A DNA stretch of 64,000 nt from contig NZ_JAIVFP010000001.1 in assembly GCF_022760755.1 (NCBI RefSeq), forward strand, positions 3,390,001 through 3,454,000. The letters run 5' to 3'. The DNA is from Candidatus Rhodoblastus alkanivorans. GTDB lineage: Bacteria > Pseudomonadota > Alphaproteobacteria > Rhizobiales > Beijerinckiaceae. The notes below the pieces were generated by a model that was not told the origin of the DNA, searched no databases, and saw only the letters and a program-made list of their open reading frames with translations. Of this stretch, positions 44,121 through 54,549 are shown one piece after another (positions within the stretch are counted from its first letter, which is position 1; each line of letters starts with the position of its first letter). The position numbers and the translations under genes are program-made.

Positions 44121-44869
44121 ATGACGTCCTGCTTATTGCGGGCGCCGGCTTCGTCGGCGGAACGATGAACGCCATCGCCGGCGGCGGCTCCTTCGTGACC
44201 CTGCCGGCTTTGATCACGGCGGGCGTGCCGGCGCTCAACGCCAACGCCTCTTCGACCGTTGCGCTGGTTCCGAGCGCGCTTGCCAGCGCCTATGCCTATC
44301 GCAAGGATTTTCAGGGCCTTGAGGGCGTGCGCTTCCGCGACATGGCTTTGCTGAGCGTAGCCGGCGGCGCCGCCGGCGCGCTGCTGCTCGAATTCACGCC
44401 GCAGGACGTGTTCAAAATCCTCGTGCCCTTCCTGCTGCTGTTCGGAACGCTCGCTTTCGCCTTCGGCCGCAACGCCGGCGTCTTTTTGCGCGAGCGCATC
44501 CATATCACGCCGCGCATGCTGCTGATCAGCCAATTCGTTCTCGGCGTTTATGGCGGCTATTTCGGCGGCGCCGTCGGCGTCATGATGTTGGCGGCCTGGA
44601 GCCTGATGACTTCGGCCTCGATCGCCGCCATGCAGCCTGCACGCAACCTGCTCAACGCCGCGATGAACGCCACCGCGACCCTGCTGTTCGTGATCGGCGG
44701 ACTGATTTATTGGCGCGAGACTTTCATATTGTTCGTCGGCGCGATCCTAGGGGGCTATTTCGGCGCCTATTATGCGCGAAAAATCGATCCGTCGCTGGCC
44801 CGCATCGTTATTTCGGGCCTCAACGCCGCGATGACCGCCTATATTTTCTGGCGCACTTTCGGCCATTGA
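44117..44869 (+). CDS. TSUP (TauE/SafE) family permease
   Basis: 250 residues with about eight hydrophobic segments. The N-terminal FVGGTMNAIAGGGSFVTLPA and the internal YGGYFGGAVGVMML are the two family repeats. Such proteins export or import sulfite, sulfonates or other organic anions; the substrate is unknown. The ATG overlaps the purB stop by four bases, an unexpected partnership that is probably positional. Confidence 0.85.
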   Translation: MNDVLLIAGAGFVGGTMNAIAGGGSFVTLPALITAGVPALNANASSTVALVPSALASAYAYRKDFQGLEGVRFRDMALLSVAGGAAGALLLEFTPQDVFKILVPFLLLFGTLAFAFGRNAGVFLRERIHITPRMLLISQFVLGVYGGYFGGAVGVMMLAAWSLMTSASIAAMQPARNLLNAAMNATATLLFVIGGLIYWRETFILFVGAILGGYFGAYYARKIDPSLARIVISGLNAAMTAYIFWRTFGH

Positions 44870-44991
44870 GGCCTACCGGCGAAACTCGCCCCAAACTCAG
44901 CCGCGCGGGGAACCAAAGCTTGGCCAGTGCGTTTGCATCGAGTTTGAGACCGGATTTTCGGCGACCGCCGAAACTCGGGGAGGAGGCTCTC

Positions 44992-45207
44992 ATGCTGAAA
45001 CAAAGTCTTGCCGCGGCCGTGCTGGCCGCCTCGCTGGCCACGCCCTCAGCCCCGGCCGAGGCCTATTGGGTCTATGTCCGCCCCCACCACCATTATTATC
45101 ACAGACATTATTACTATCACCCGCACCGCTACTATCACAGGCATTACTATCATAGGTACTATCACCACCCGCATTATTATCACCGGCGCAGGTGGCATTA
45201 TTATTGA
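44992..45207 (+). CDS. Exported His/Tyr-rich small protein
   Basis: 71 residues from the ATG at 44992, with GGGAGGAGG upstream. A signal peptide (MLKQSLAAAVLAASLATPSA) is cleaved near PAEA. The mature 47 residues are almost only His, Tyr and Arg with a few Pro (HHHYYHRHYYYHPHRYYHR and similar). It has no conserved Cys block, unlike the protein at 40355. The composition suggests metal (Cu, Ni, Zn) binding or surface adhesion; both are inferences. Confidence 0.7.
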   Translation: MLKQSLAAAVLAASLATPSAPAEAYWVYVRPHHHYYHRHYYYHPHRYYHRHYYHRYYHHPHYYHRRRWHYY

Positions 45208-45231
45208 AATTGGGCGTGGTCAGCGTCGCTT

Positions 45232-46086
45232 TCAGCGTCCCTTGGCGAGGCGGTCGAAGGCGATCAGCCTCGCCAGCAAGGCTGGCATTTCGCTCAACGG
45301 CACCATGTTCGGCCCGTCGGAAAAGGCTTCGTCGGGCCGGTCGTGCGTCTCGATGAACAGGCCGGCGACGCCGACCGCGACCGCCGCGCGCGCCAGCACG
45401 GGGACGAATTCGCGCTGGCCGCCGGACGAAGCTCCCTGCCCTCCCGGCTGTTGCACGCTATGCGTGGCGTCGAAAATCACGGGTGCGCCGATCTGCTGGG
45501 CCATGATCGGCAGGCCGCGGAAATCGGTGACCAGAGTGTTGTAGCCGAAGGAGGCGCCGCGCTCGGTGACCAGAACATTGGGATTGCCGGCGCCATAGAT
45601 CTTGGCGGCGACATTCTTCATGTCCCAGGGCGCGAGGAACTGCCCCTTTTTCACATTGATCGGCTTGCCGGTCGCCGCCGCCGCCAGCAGCAGGTCGGTC
45701 TGGCGGCACAGGAAGGCCGGAATCTGCAACAGATCCACGACTTCCGCCACGGGCGCGCATTGCTCCTTTTCGTGAACGTCGGTGACGACGGGCACGCCGA
45801 AAGTCTGCTTGATCTCCGCGAAGATTTTCAACGCCGCGTCGAGCCCGATGCCGCGCCTGCCCTCGGACGAGGTGCGGTTCGCCTTGTCGAACGACGACTT
45901 GAACACGTAATCCATGCCGAGCTTTTCAGTCAGCGCCGCCATTTTCTCGGCCATGAACAAGGCGTGATCACGGCTTTCGAGCGCGCAGGGACCGGCGATC
46001 AAAGCGAGCGGCAAATCATTTCCGAAACGCGCCGCGCGCGGTCCTTCGCCGATCGTGACCGTCGCATTCTTCCGCGCTTCCGCCAT
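45232..46086 (-). CDS. kdsA: 3-deoxy-8-phosphooctulonate synthase
   Basis: 284 residues from the ATG at 46086 ([10 protein letters not shown]). Signatures [30 protein letters not shown] and [12 protein letters not shown] are complete. Condenses phosphoenolpyruvate with arabinose 5-phosphate to make KDO-8-phosphate for lipopolysaccharide. Follows the VOC gene and pyrG on the same strand with short gaps, so probably one operon. Confidence 0.96.
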   Translation of the reverse strand: MAEARKNATVTIGEGPRAARFGNDLPLALIAGPCALESRDHALFMAEKMAALTEKLGMDYVFKSSFDKANRTSSEGRRGIGLDAALKIFAEIKQTFGVPVVTDVHEKEQCAPVAEVVDLLQIPAFLCRQTDLLLAAAATGKPINVKKGQFLAPWDMKNVAAKIYGAGNPNVLVTERGASFGYNTLVTDFRGLPIMAQQIGAPVIFDATHSVQQPGGQGASSGGQREFVPVLARAAVAVGVAGLFIETHDRPDEAFSDGPNMVPLSEMPALLARLIAFDRLAKGR

Positions 46087-46097
46087 GCCTCCTCCGA

Positions 46098-46736
46098 TCA
46101 ACCCTGTTCGAACGCCACCGCGACGCCCTCGGCGTCGCCTGCCGCGAGCCGCCCGACCTGAAAAATCGACATCACCTTGTTGGCGACCAGAACCCCTTCG
46201 GTCTGTCGCGCATTCTTGACGGCGAAGACGAGGCCCGCAATGCGAAAGCCGCTCGCCTGCGGCGTGACGCCGAAACGAAAGGCGAAGGCCGATGGACTCA
46301 GGACCTGGAGGCTCGTCCCGCCATCGAGACGGATTTCGAGCCCGGCCGAGGTCGCCAGCATCTCGCGCTGGCCGGTGAGCGCGGAAAGATATTCACCATG
46401 ATTGGCCGGCTCGGGCGCGATGGCGGCGACTTCGCTCAGCCGAAGCGCGCCATTGGGATGATCGGGCGCCGGCGCGGCCGGGAACGCCTCGACCAGATGG
46501 AAACACGCCGCCGCCTCGTCTACGGGCAGGGACGGCGGGGCTCCCGGAGCGGCGCTCAATCCGACCGAGGCCGCGCGCCGCGCCGGATCGTCGGTCGCGG
46601 CAAAGGCGAGAGCGACGCCATCGGCCAGCGTGACGCCATTGCCGCCCGGATCGAGGGCGAAGCCCAGACGCGTCCAGGCCCCGACGAGATCCTGCCGGCT
46701 GGCGGCGGTGAGGGCGATACGGGCGACCTTGCGCAT
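46098..46736 (-). CDS. VOC/glyoxalase-like protein
   Basis: 212 residues. Two half-repeats begin [19 protein letters not shown] and later [24 protein letters not shown]. This matches the paired beta-alpha-beta3 units of the vicinal oxygen chelate superfamily. Metal ligands are not obvious. Substrate unknown. Lies ten bases after pyrG and eleven before kdsA, so cotranscribed with both. Confidence 0.6.
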   Translation of the reverse strand: MRKVARIALTAASRQDLVGAWTRLGFALDPGGNGVTLADGVALAFAATDDPARRAASVGLSAAPGAPPSLPVDEAAACFHLVEAFPAAPAPDHPNGALRLSEVAAIAPEPANHGEYLSALTGQREMLATSAGLEIRLDGGTSLQVLSPSAFAFRFGVTPQASGFRIAGLVFAVKNARQTEGVLVANKVMSIFQVGRLAAGDAEGVAVAFEQG

Positions 46737-46746
46737 CTTCTCCCCC

Positions 46747-48480
<1,734 letters not shown>

Positions 48481-48502
48481 TCAAAAAGCGCGACGCGCGA
48501 AC

Positions 48503-48904
48503 TCACTGCCGCGGCGGCGCCGGGACCGGAGCCGGCGCCGGCGCCGCGGGCGGCGCCTTCTTTTTTTCCAACTGCTTCAACTGTTCGAGAACCGTTCCCT
48601 TGGGCTGCGCGGCGCCGCCCTGCTGCGAAGGCGGAGCGGGAGCGGTCGTCTCGAAGATCGATTTCTGCGAGTGGTGGCTGTAGGTCGAAAGGATCGTCAG
48701 GCCGAGGCTGGTCATGAAGAACAAAGTCGCCAGAATCGCCGTCGCCCTTGTCAGCGCATTGGCCTGGCCGCGCCCGGTGAAGAAGCCGCCCCCCCCGCCG
48801 CCGCCGCCCATTCCCAGGGCGCCGCCTTCGGAGCGCTGCAACAGGACGACGACGATCAGCGCCAACACGATCAGGAGATGAACGACGATCAGTACTGTCT
48901 GCAT
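48503..48904 (-). CDS. secG: Preprotein translocase subunit SecG
   Basis: 133 residues. Two membrane helices (MQTVLIVVHLLIVLALIVVV and about 51-72) flank a loop with the typical LLQRSEGGALGMGGG, here with eight Gly in a row, then FFTGRGQANALTRATAILA. The C-terminal Pro/Ala-rich tail is common in alphaproteobacteria. Supports SecYEG protein export. Between tpiA and pyrG on the same strand. Confidence 0.93.
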   Translation of the reverse strand: MQTVLIVVHLLIVLALIVVVLLQRSEGGALGMGGGGGGGGFFTGRGQANALTRATAILATLFFMTSLGLTILSTYSHHSQKSIFETTAPAPPSQQGGAAQPKGTVLEQLKQLEKKKAPPAAPAPAPVPAPPRQ

Positions 48905-49053
48905 TTTTTCGTCCTCAGGCCAGGCCGGATTTTCCCCCTAGCCGGGCGGCAGGAGCCATTCAAACCGCCAAAGCCGCCGGGGAAGCGACCGCGGCGGCGA
49001 AGTCGGGGCGTCATATCGCAAAAGTTCGCCGATGGAAACCCCGACACATAGGT

Positions 49054-49803
49054 TTACTTATAAACGGATGCGATGCCGAGAAAGTCCTTCGCGGTGAGGC
49101 TGGCGCCGCCGACCAGTGCGCCATTGACATTCTCGACCGCCATCAGTTCGGCGGCGTTGGCCGGCTTGACCGAGCCGCCATACAGAATGCGCACGGCGGC
49201 GCCCTCGCCCGGCAAGAGGTCGATCAACTCGTGACGGATGAAGTTATGGACCTCGGCGACGTCCGCGAGCGTCGGAGTGAGGCCGGTGCCGATCGCCCAT
49301 ACCGGCTCATAGGCGACCACGAGATTGGTTGCTTTCCCCCCATGCGGCAGGGAGCCTGCAAGCTGCGCCCCGACAACCGCGAGGGTCTGGCCGGACTCGC
49401 GCTGGAGATGGGTCTCGCCAACGCAGACGATGGCGGTGAGCCCCGCGCGCAGCGCCCCCTCGGCCTTGGCGCGCACGACCTCGTCGCTCTCGCCGTGGTC
49501 GGCGCGACGTTCGGAATGACCGACGATGGCGAAGCTCGCGCCCGCATCCTTGAGCTGTTCGGCGGAAATGTCGCCGGTATGGGCGCCCGACGCCCTGGCG
49601 TGGCAATCCTGGCCGCCGATCGCGATTCGCCCGGCCGCTGCCGAGCAAGCGGCGGAAATCAGCGTCGCCGGCGGGCAGATCAGCACGTCGGCCCCGCCGG
49701 CCTCGCGCGCCGCCGCCTCGGCGATGGCCGCGATTTCGGCCACAGAGGCGGTCAAACCGTTCATTTTCCAATTGCCCGCCGCGAGCGGACGGATCGTTGT
49801 CAT
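49054..49803 (-). CDS. tpiA: Triosephosphate isomerase
   Basis: 249 residues. It starts with the substrate loop AAGNWKMNG (Asn, Lys), then GHSERR with the electrophilic His. The active-site Glu is in [12 protein letters not shown], and [10 protein letters not shown] closes the phosphate site. Interconverts dihydroxyacetone phosphate and glyceraldehyde 3-phosphate. First gene of the tpiA-secG-pyrG direction. Confidence 0.97.
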   Translation of the reverse strand: MTTIRPLAAGNWKMNGLTASVAEIAAIAEAAAREAGGADVLICPPATLISAACSAAAGRIAIGGQDCHARASGAHTGDISAEQLKDAGASFAIVGHSERRADHGESDEVVRAKAEGALRAGLTAIVCVGETHLQRESGQTLAVVGAQLAGSLPHGGKATNLVVAYEPVWAIGTGLTPTLADVAEVHNFIRHELIDLLPGEGAAVRILYGGSVKPANAAELMAVENVNGALVGGASLTAKDFLGIASVYK

Positions 49804-50168
49804 GTCATTTCCCCCCTAAATCGTTGCGCTCCGCTTAGCAGAGGAGCGCACTTTTGCCCAGAGGTCCTGTTGCGGCGGCTTCCGGCGCAAAACTTGCTTC
49901 GTCGCCCATGGGAGTTCGCCGGGCCTGCGGAACGATCGCCATAATGGCGTCTCGCGCAGGCCATCCATGCCACCGCTGGCAGGGTTTGCCCATTTTGTCG
50001 GGAAAGCTCCACTATCGGAAAAAGCCACAATTGTCGCAACGGGCGCCGCCGGCAGGCCGGCGCGCGCCGTCGCGGCGTCCGCAAGGCTGCCCATCGCAGT
50101 CTCCAAAATTGCGCGACCGCTACGGTCTTGAATATCTCAAGAAGGAGCGGGTCTTTTGAAAGCCAAAC
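49804..50168. other. 365-bp divergent gap
   Basis: Lies between tpiA (minus) and the gene starting at 50169 (plus) and should hold both promoters. No RNA gene or coding remnant was recognised. An AAGAAGGAG stretch near 50140 is the probable ribosome site region for the plus-strand gene. Confidence 0.4.
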
Positions 50169-50696
50169 ATGACCTCCATCGAAACCACCGCCTTCCAGCG
50201 TCTCGAAGCGGACGGCCGCCTGGTGAAGCCCGCCCACAAGGGTCCGACCCACGTCGCCGGCCGTTTCGCCTTCCGCGGTGAAATCGAGCTGACCAGCGAT
50301 CCCGAGGTCCTGCTGACCGCCGCTTTCGCGGCCGCGCAGGGCGGCGAGACGGCTCTCTCCTTCCTGGCCGGCCAGCTCGCGACCTTCAGCGAACTTCCCG
50401 CCCTTGTCGCGGCGCTCGACGGCGCGCTGGCGCCCGACGGCAAATATTTCATCTATGTCGGCGACGTGAAGCGTGGCGACCGCTACCAGGTCTCGTTCGG
50501 CGATTCGTCGCTCTATGTCCTGCCCTATGACGACGTGTCGGTTTATAATGAGCTGATCGACTTTCTCTATCTCGACAAGACCAAGATGAAGAAATTCGAC
50601 ACCGCCGCGAAAATCGACGCCATTGCCGACGGCGCCGCCAAATATGACGAGACCTTCCCGAAGGTCACTTATGAGGAAGGCCTCGCCAGGATTTGA
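50169..50696 (+). CDS. Conserved-looking protein, unknown function
   Basis: 175 residues, soluble, mixed alpha/beta. It starts MTSIETTAFQRLEADGRLVK. Distinct segments are VLLTAAFAAAQGGETALSFL, GKYFIYVGDVKRGDRYQVSF, SSLYVLPYDDVSVYNELIDF and FPKVTYEEGLARI. There is no signal peptide, membrane helix or recognised motif. Codon use matches the housekeeping neighbours, and its regular build suggests a real and probably well expressed protein. I do not recognise the family. Confidence 0.65.
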   Translation: MTSIETTAFQRLEADGRLVKPAHKGPTHVAGRFAFRGEIELTSDPEVLLTAAFAAAQGGETALSFLAGQLATFSELPALVAALDGALAPDGKYFIYVGDVKRGDRYQVSFGDSSLYVLPYDDVSVYNELIDFLYLDKTKMKKFDTAAKIDAIADGAAKYDETFPKVTYEEGLARI

Positions 50697-50807
50697 TCCC
50701 GCGCGTCGCGCCCGTCCCTGCCCAGCAGACGGGCGCCAAGCGGCCCTTCATCTTCTCCCTTTTGATTTCGAGTCGCTTGAAGACGATTCATTCCAGGCTA
50801 CGACAAA

Positions 50808-51572
50808 TCAGACTTCGGCCGTCATCAACATGGTGTCGATCGTGAAGCTGCCGTCCGGCTCCAACGCAAAATGCCCGCTCACTTGCGCGCCGGCTCGCGA
50901 TTGCAAGGATCGAATGGCCTCGCGATGAAGGACCGGCGCGCCGATCCGCTCGACCCACGACAAGAATTCCAGGCGAAGCCTGAAACGCGACGCCGTTGAC
51001 GGCCGAAAGCCCGCCGATTCGAATTTCGCCCGCCATTCCTCGACCGAATAATCCCTCACGTGGGACGTGTCGCGCAGCAACTCCAGGCACTGCAGCCAGT
51101 TGTCCAGCAGCGGGTGCTCCGGCGCCACAACGTCCATGACGACCATCAGGCCGCCCGGCCTCAGGACGCGGCGGGCCTCGAGAAGCGCCGCGTCGACGTC
51201 ATGCCAGTGATGGGCGCTGTAGCGCGTCGTTACGAGATCGAACGAATGATCAGGCCAGGGAAGCCGTTCGACCGATCCCTGAACAGCTTCCAGATTGTTC
51301 AGACCCCGGCGGAGGGCCTCCGCCCGGACGATCTCCACCATGGGTTCGGAGAGATCATAGGCGAACGCCTTTTGCACCTTTGGCGCGATCAGGAAGGAAA
51401 CATGTCCGCCGCCGCACCCCAAATCCAGCGCGACACTATGCTGTCGGCCTCCGACGATCCGCGCCAATTGCGCCAAATCCTCACCCTGGGCGTGCACCGG
51501 GCTCGCAAGATAAGCCTCCGCCTGGGGGCCAAATTGCTGGCTGACGATGGTTTCGTGCGTTTTCCCCTGCAT
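50808..51572 (-). CDS. Class I SAM-dependent methyltransferase
   Basis: 254 residues. SAM-binding motif I is VALDLGCGGGHVSFLIA, motif II AFAYDLSEPMVEIVRAEAL, then VQGSVERLPWPDHSFDLVTTRYSAHHW, the UbiE/Methyltransf_11 pattern. A small-molecule substrate is expected but not identifiable. Divergent from an MmyB-type regulator across 92 bp, so probably controlled by it. Confidence 0.85.
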   Translation of the reverse strand: MQGKTHETIVSQQFGPQAEAYLASPVHAQGEDLAQLARIVGGRQHSVALDLGCGGGHVSFLIAPKVQKAFAYDLSEPMVEIVRAEALRRGLNNLEAVQGSVERLPWPDHSFDLVTTRYSAHHWHDVDAALLEARRVLRPGGLMVVMDVVAPEHPLLDNWLQCLELLRDTSHVRDYSVEEWRAKFESAGFRPSTASRFRLRLEFLSWVERIGAPVLHREAIRSLQSRAGAQVSGHFALEPDGSFTIDTMLMTAEV

Positions 51573-51626
51573 GTGCGGCTCCTGTCGGCATCGTGATCGC
51601 GGCTACCATGAGCGGGCAATTAAACT

Positions 51627-51655
51627 GGTACAAGGCCACCATTTATCCTGGTATA
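51627..51655. promoter_or_regulatory. CTGGTAYAA direct repeats in the regulator/methyltransferase gap
   Basis: CTGGTACAA and CTGGTATAA occur about 23 bases apart just upstream of the regulator start at 51665, separated by an AT-rich stretch. They resemble the paired half-sites often found for this type of regulator. Weak evidence. Confidence 0.3.
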
Positions 51656-51664
51656 AATATCGCC

Positions 51665-52426
51665 ATGATTGCCGCCAATCCCCGCCGCGCCCTCGGCGCC
51701 TTCATCCGCGCGCACCGCGAGCGCCTGCCGCCGCCGGCCGCGTTCTCGGGCAGACGCCGCACGCCCGGATTCCGACGGGAAGAACTGGCCGAAGCCTGCG
51801 GCGTCAGCGCGACATGGATTACCTGGCTGGAACAGGGGCGCGACGTTTCGGCTTCTCCGCACGCCCTCGCGCGGCTCGCCGAAGCGCTTCGTCTCGCCTC
51901 GGCCGAACGGTCTTATTTGTTCACGCTGGCCGGCAAGCGCGATCCGGCGGAGCCCGCGCCCGCCACAGACGATTTGCCGCCAGAGGTCCTGGCGTTGCCG
52001 GAGCGCATGACCATCCCGGCCTATCTGCTCGACCGGACATGGACGGCGAGGTCCTGGAACAGCCTCGCCGCCGAACTTTTCAACGGATGGCTGGACGGCG
52101 ACCATGATCGCAATCAGTTGCGGTTCATCTTCCTTTCATCCAGAGCTCCTCGCCTGATCGCGAATTGGGACGATCGCGCCCGCCGCATCGTGGCGGAATT
52201 TCGCGCCGATTTCAGTTGTCGCCTTCACGATCAAACCCTGCTGGCGCTTGTGGACGACCTGATCGATCGTTCGGCTGTTTTTGAACGCCTTTGGCAGGAA
52301 CAATCGGTTTTGGCGCGGGAGGGTGGAGAGCGCCGCTTCATCGACCCGCCGCGGCGTTTCTACCAATCGACGCTCATCGTCAGTTCGAATCCGGACATCC
52401 GTCTCGTCAGCCTGACCCCGCTGTGA
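51665..52426 (+). CDS. MmyB-type helix-turn-helix regulator
   Basis: 253 residues from the ATG at 51665; an earlier ATG at 51593 would include the probable operator. The N-terminal HTH reads LGAFIRAHRERLPP, RRRTPGFRREELAEACGVSATWITWLEQGRD. The C-terminal ligand domain (PAYLLDRTWTARSWNSLAAELF and later QSTLIVSSNPDIRLVSLTPL) is that of the MmyB/DUF-type PAS-like domain, reported to bind fatty acids in some members. Probably controls the divergent methyltransferase gene. Confidence 0.85.
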   Translation: MIAANPRRALGAFIRAHRERLPPPAAFSGRRRTPGFRREELAEACGVSATWITWLEQGRDVSASPHALARLAEALRLASAERSYLFTLAGKRDPAEPAPATDDLPPEVLALPERMTIPAYLLDRTWTARSWNSLAAELFNGWLDGDHDRNQLRFIFLSSRAPRLIANWDDRARRIVAEFRADFSCRLHDQTLLALVDDLIDRSAVFERLWQEQSVLAREGGERRFIDPPRRFYQSTLIVSSNPDIRLVSLTPL

Positions 52427-52630
52427 GGCGAATCTTTCCGACCGGCCTTCCAAAAGGTCGCTCGCCTCCCACAACCGCCCGCCCGAAGCTGAAATTCGGA
52501 TACGAAGCGACCGGCGCCACAAGATGTCGCAAGTGGATTGCGCGCGGCCTTTGGCGTTTCTATAGTCCGGCGCCCAAGCCGGCCCAGACCGGTCGTCCTT
52601 CGGGACGGTCGCCAGAACAGGAAAAACCCA

Positions 52631-54538
52631 ATGCTCGATGGTCTTCGGATCATGTCGAAGAATATTTTCGGCCGCGTCATTCTCTCGGTCTTCGCCGCGC
52701 TGATCGTGGTCGGCTTCGGCCTGTGGGGCATCCGCGACATGTTCACCAATTTCCGCGCCAACCAGCTCGCGACGATCGGCGAACAGGAAATCACCGTCCA
52801 GCAATATCGCAGCTCCTACCAGACCGAATTGCAGCGGCTGCAGCAGCAGGCGCGCCGCGCCATCACCAGCCGGGAGGCGCGCCAGTTCGGACTCGACCGC
52901 CAGGTCCTCGCCCAGCTCTTGACCGGCGCCGCGCTCGACCAGGACGCCCAGCGCCTCAGCCTCGCCCTCTCCGATGTGGAGATCGCCAAGATCATCCGCG
53001 CCCTGAAGATTTTCGCCGGCCCGGATGGGTTCGACCAGGCCCGCATGGACCAGATTTTGCGCGACAACGGCTATACCGAGACGAGCTTCATCCGCGAGCA
53101 GCGCCAGCTCGCCTTGCGCAAGCAGATCGGCGCGGCGGTGACCGGCAACCTCAAGGCGCCCGAAGTCCTGCTGTCGGCCGTCAACACTTTCGCCAACGAG
53201 ACCCGCAAGGCGGATTATTTCATCCTGCCGCCGCCCGATCTCTCCAAGGGGCCGCCGCCGTCGGAAGATTCGGTCAAGTCCTATTACGATTTGCACAAGG
53301 ACGCCTATCGCAGCCCGGAATATCGCACCGTCAATGTCCTGATCGTGTCGCCGTCCGAGGTCGTCAAGACGATCGCCGTCAGCGACGACGCCGCCCGAAA
53401 AGTCTATGAGCAGGACGCCGCCCGCCTTTACGCCACACCGGAAAAGCGCGCGATCCGGCTGCTCACCTTCCTCGACCAGGCCGCCGCGAACAAGGCGCGC
53501 GCCCGGATCGACGCCGGCCAGAGTTTCGACGCGGTCGCCGCCGACAAGAAGGCCGGCGGCGTACTCGCCGATATCGGCGTCACCACCAAGGCCTCCATGT
53601 TCGATCCCGCGATCGCCCAGGCCGCGTTCGCCCTGAAACAGCCCGGCGTGACGGAACCCATCGCCGGCAAGTTCGGCTATGTCCTCGCCAGGATTTCGCG
53701 CATCGAGCCCGGCTCGACAAAACCCTTCGACGAGGTCAAGGACCAAATCAAGGCCGAACTCGCCAAGGCCCAGGCGGAGAGGGCGATCCAGAAGCTGCAC
53801 GACAAGATCGAGGATCTGCGCTCCGCCGGCAAGAACCTGACCGAAGCCGCCAAGGCGGTGGGCCTGAAGACGCAAATCGATGTCACCGACGCCTCCGGCG
53901 CTGGCACGGGCGAGGCTGGCCAGCCCGGCGCGCCGATCCCCGCGCTCGCCAGCGCGCCCGAATTGCTCAAGGCGATTTTCGCCTCGGACGTCGGCGTGGA
54001 CAATGACGCCGTCTCGCGCAAGGACGGCGGCTATGACTGGTTCGAGATCAATTCCATCGCGCCTTCGCGGCAATTGCCGCTCAACGAGGTCCGCGCCGCG
54101 GTCGTCAAGGCCATGGAGAACAGCGAGGCCCAGAAGCAGGTCGCGGCCAAGGCCAACGATCTGGCGCGCAAGATCGAAGCCGGCGACAGCCTCGAAAAGA
54201 TCGCGACCGCCAATGGCGTCGCCACGATCCATGCGGGGCCGTTCAAGCGCTCCAGCGCGCCGGGCCTGTCGGCCGCCGCCGTCCAGCAGATTTTCGGCAC
54301 GCCGGTCGGCGGCGCGGGGGCCGCTCTGGCGGGCGGGGGCGGTCGCATCGTGTTCAAGGTGACCGACGCCGCGACTCCGCCGATCGACCTGAAAAACCCG
54401 ACCCTCGCCGGGCTCGCGCCGCAGCTCGATTCGAGCCTCGCCGACGATCTGTTCAGCCAATATATTTCCGGACTGCAATCGCAATTGGGCATGCGTGTGA
54501 ACCAGACCGCCCTGGCCGCGATCGTCGGGCAGGAATGA
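52631..54538 (+). CDS. ppiD: Periplasmic folding factor PpiD-like (SurA_N/rotamase)
   Basis: 635 residues from the ATG at 52631; another ATG at 52652 is possible. An N-terminal inner-membrane anchor (FGRVILSVFAALIVVGFGLW) precedes a SurA_N-type chaperone domain (LDRQVLAQLLTGAALDQDA). A parvulin-type domain (around 230-370: YRTVNVLIVSP, ARARIDAGQSFDAVA, FGYVLARISRIEPG) and a long C-terminal part follow. Assists folding of exported proteins. Lies directly before trpE, an order found in many Hyphomicrobiales. Confidence 0.9.
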   Translation: MLDGLRIMSKNIFGRVILSVFAALIVVGFGLWGIRDMFTNFRANQLATIGEQEITVQQYRSSYQTELQRLQQQARRAITSREARQFGLDRQVLAQLLTGAALDQDAQRLSLALSDVEIAKIIRALKIFAGPDGFDQARMDQILRDNGYTETSFIREQRQLALRKQIGAAVTGNLKAPEVLLSAVNTFANETRKADYFILPPPDLSKGPPPSEDSVKSYYDLHKDAYRSPEYRTVNVLIVSPSEVVKTIAVSDDAARKVYEQDAARLYATPEKRAIRLLTFLDQAAANKARARIDAGQSFDAVAADKKAGGVLADIGVTTKASMFDPAIAQAAFALKQPGVTEPIAGKFGYVLARISRIEPGSTKPFDEVKDQIKAELAKAQAERAIQKLHDKIEDLRSAGKNLTEAAKAVGLKTQIDVTDASGAGTGEAGQPGAPIPALASAPELLKAIFASDVGVDNDAVSRKDGGYDWFEINSIAPSRQLPLNEVRAAVVKAMENSEAQKQVAAKANDLARKIEAGDSLEKIATANGVATIHAGPFKRSSAPGLSAAAVQQIFGTPVGGAGAALAGGGGRIVFKVTDAATPPIDLKNPTLAGLAPQLDSSLADDLFSQYISGLQSQLGMRVNQTALAAIVGQE

Positions 54539-54549
54539 AGGGAGCCCGC

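Noticed and set aside
45079-45202. Possible CRISPR-like or repeat array in the His/Tyr-codon stretch
   Set aside because: The short CAC/TAT repeats come from the amino-acid composition of one reading frame; there are no spacers.
52136-54484. 782-codon minus-strand frame opposite ppiD
   Set aside because: Antisense shadow; the ppiD frame has clear domains.
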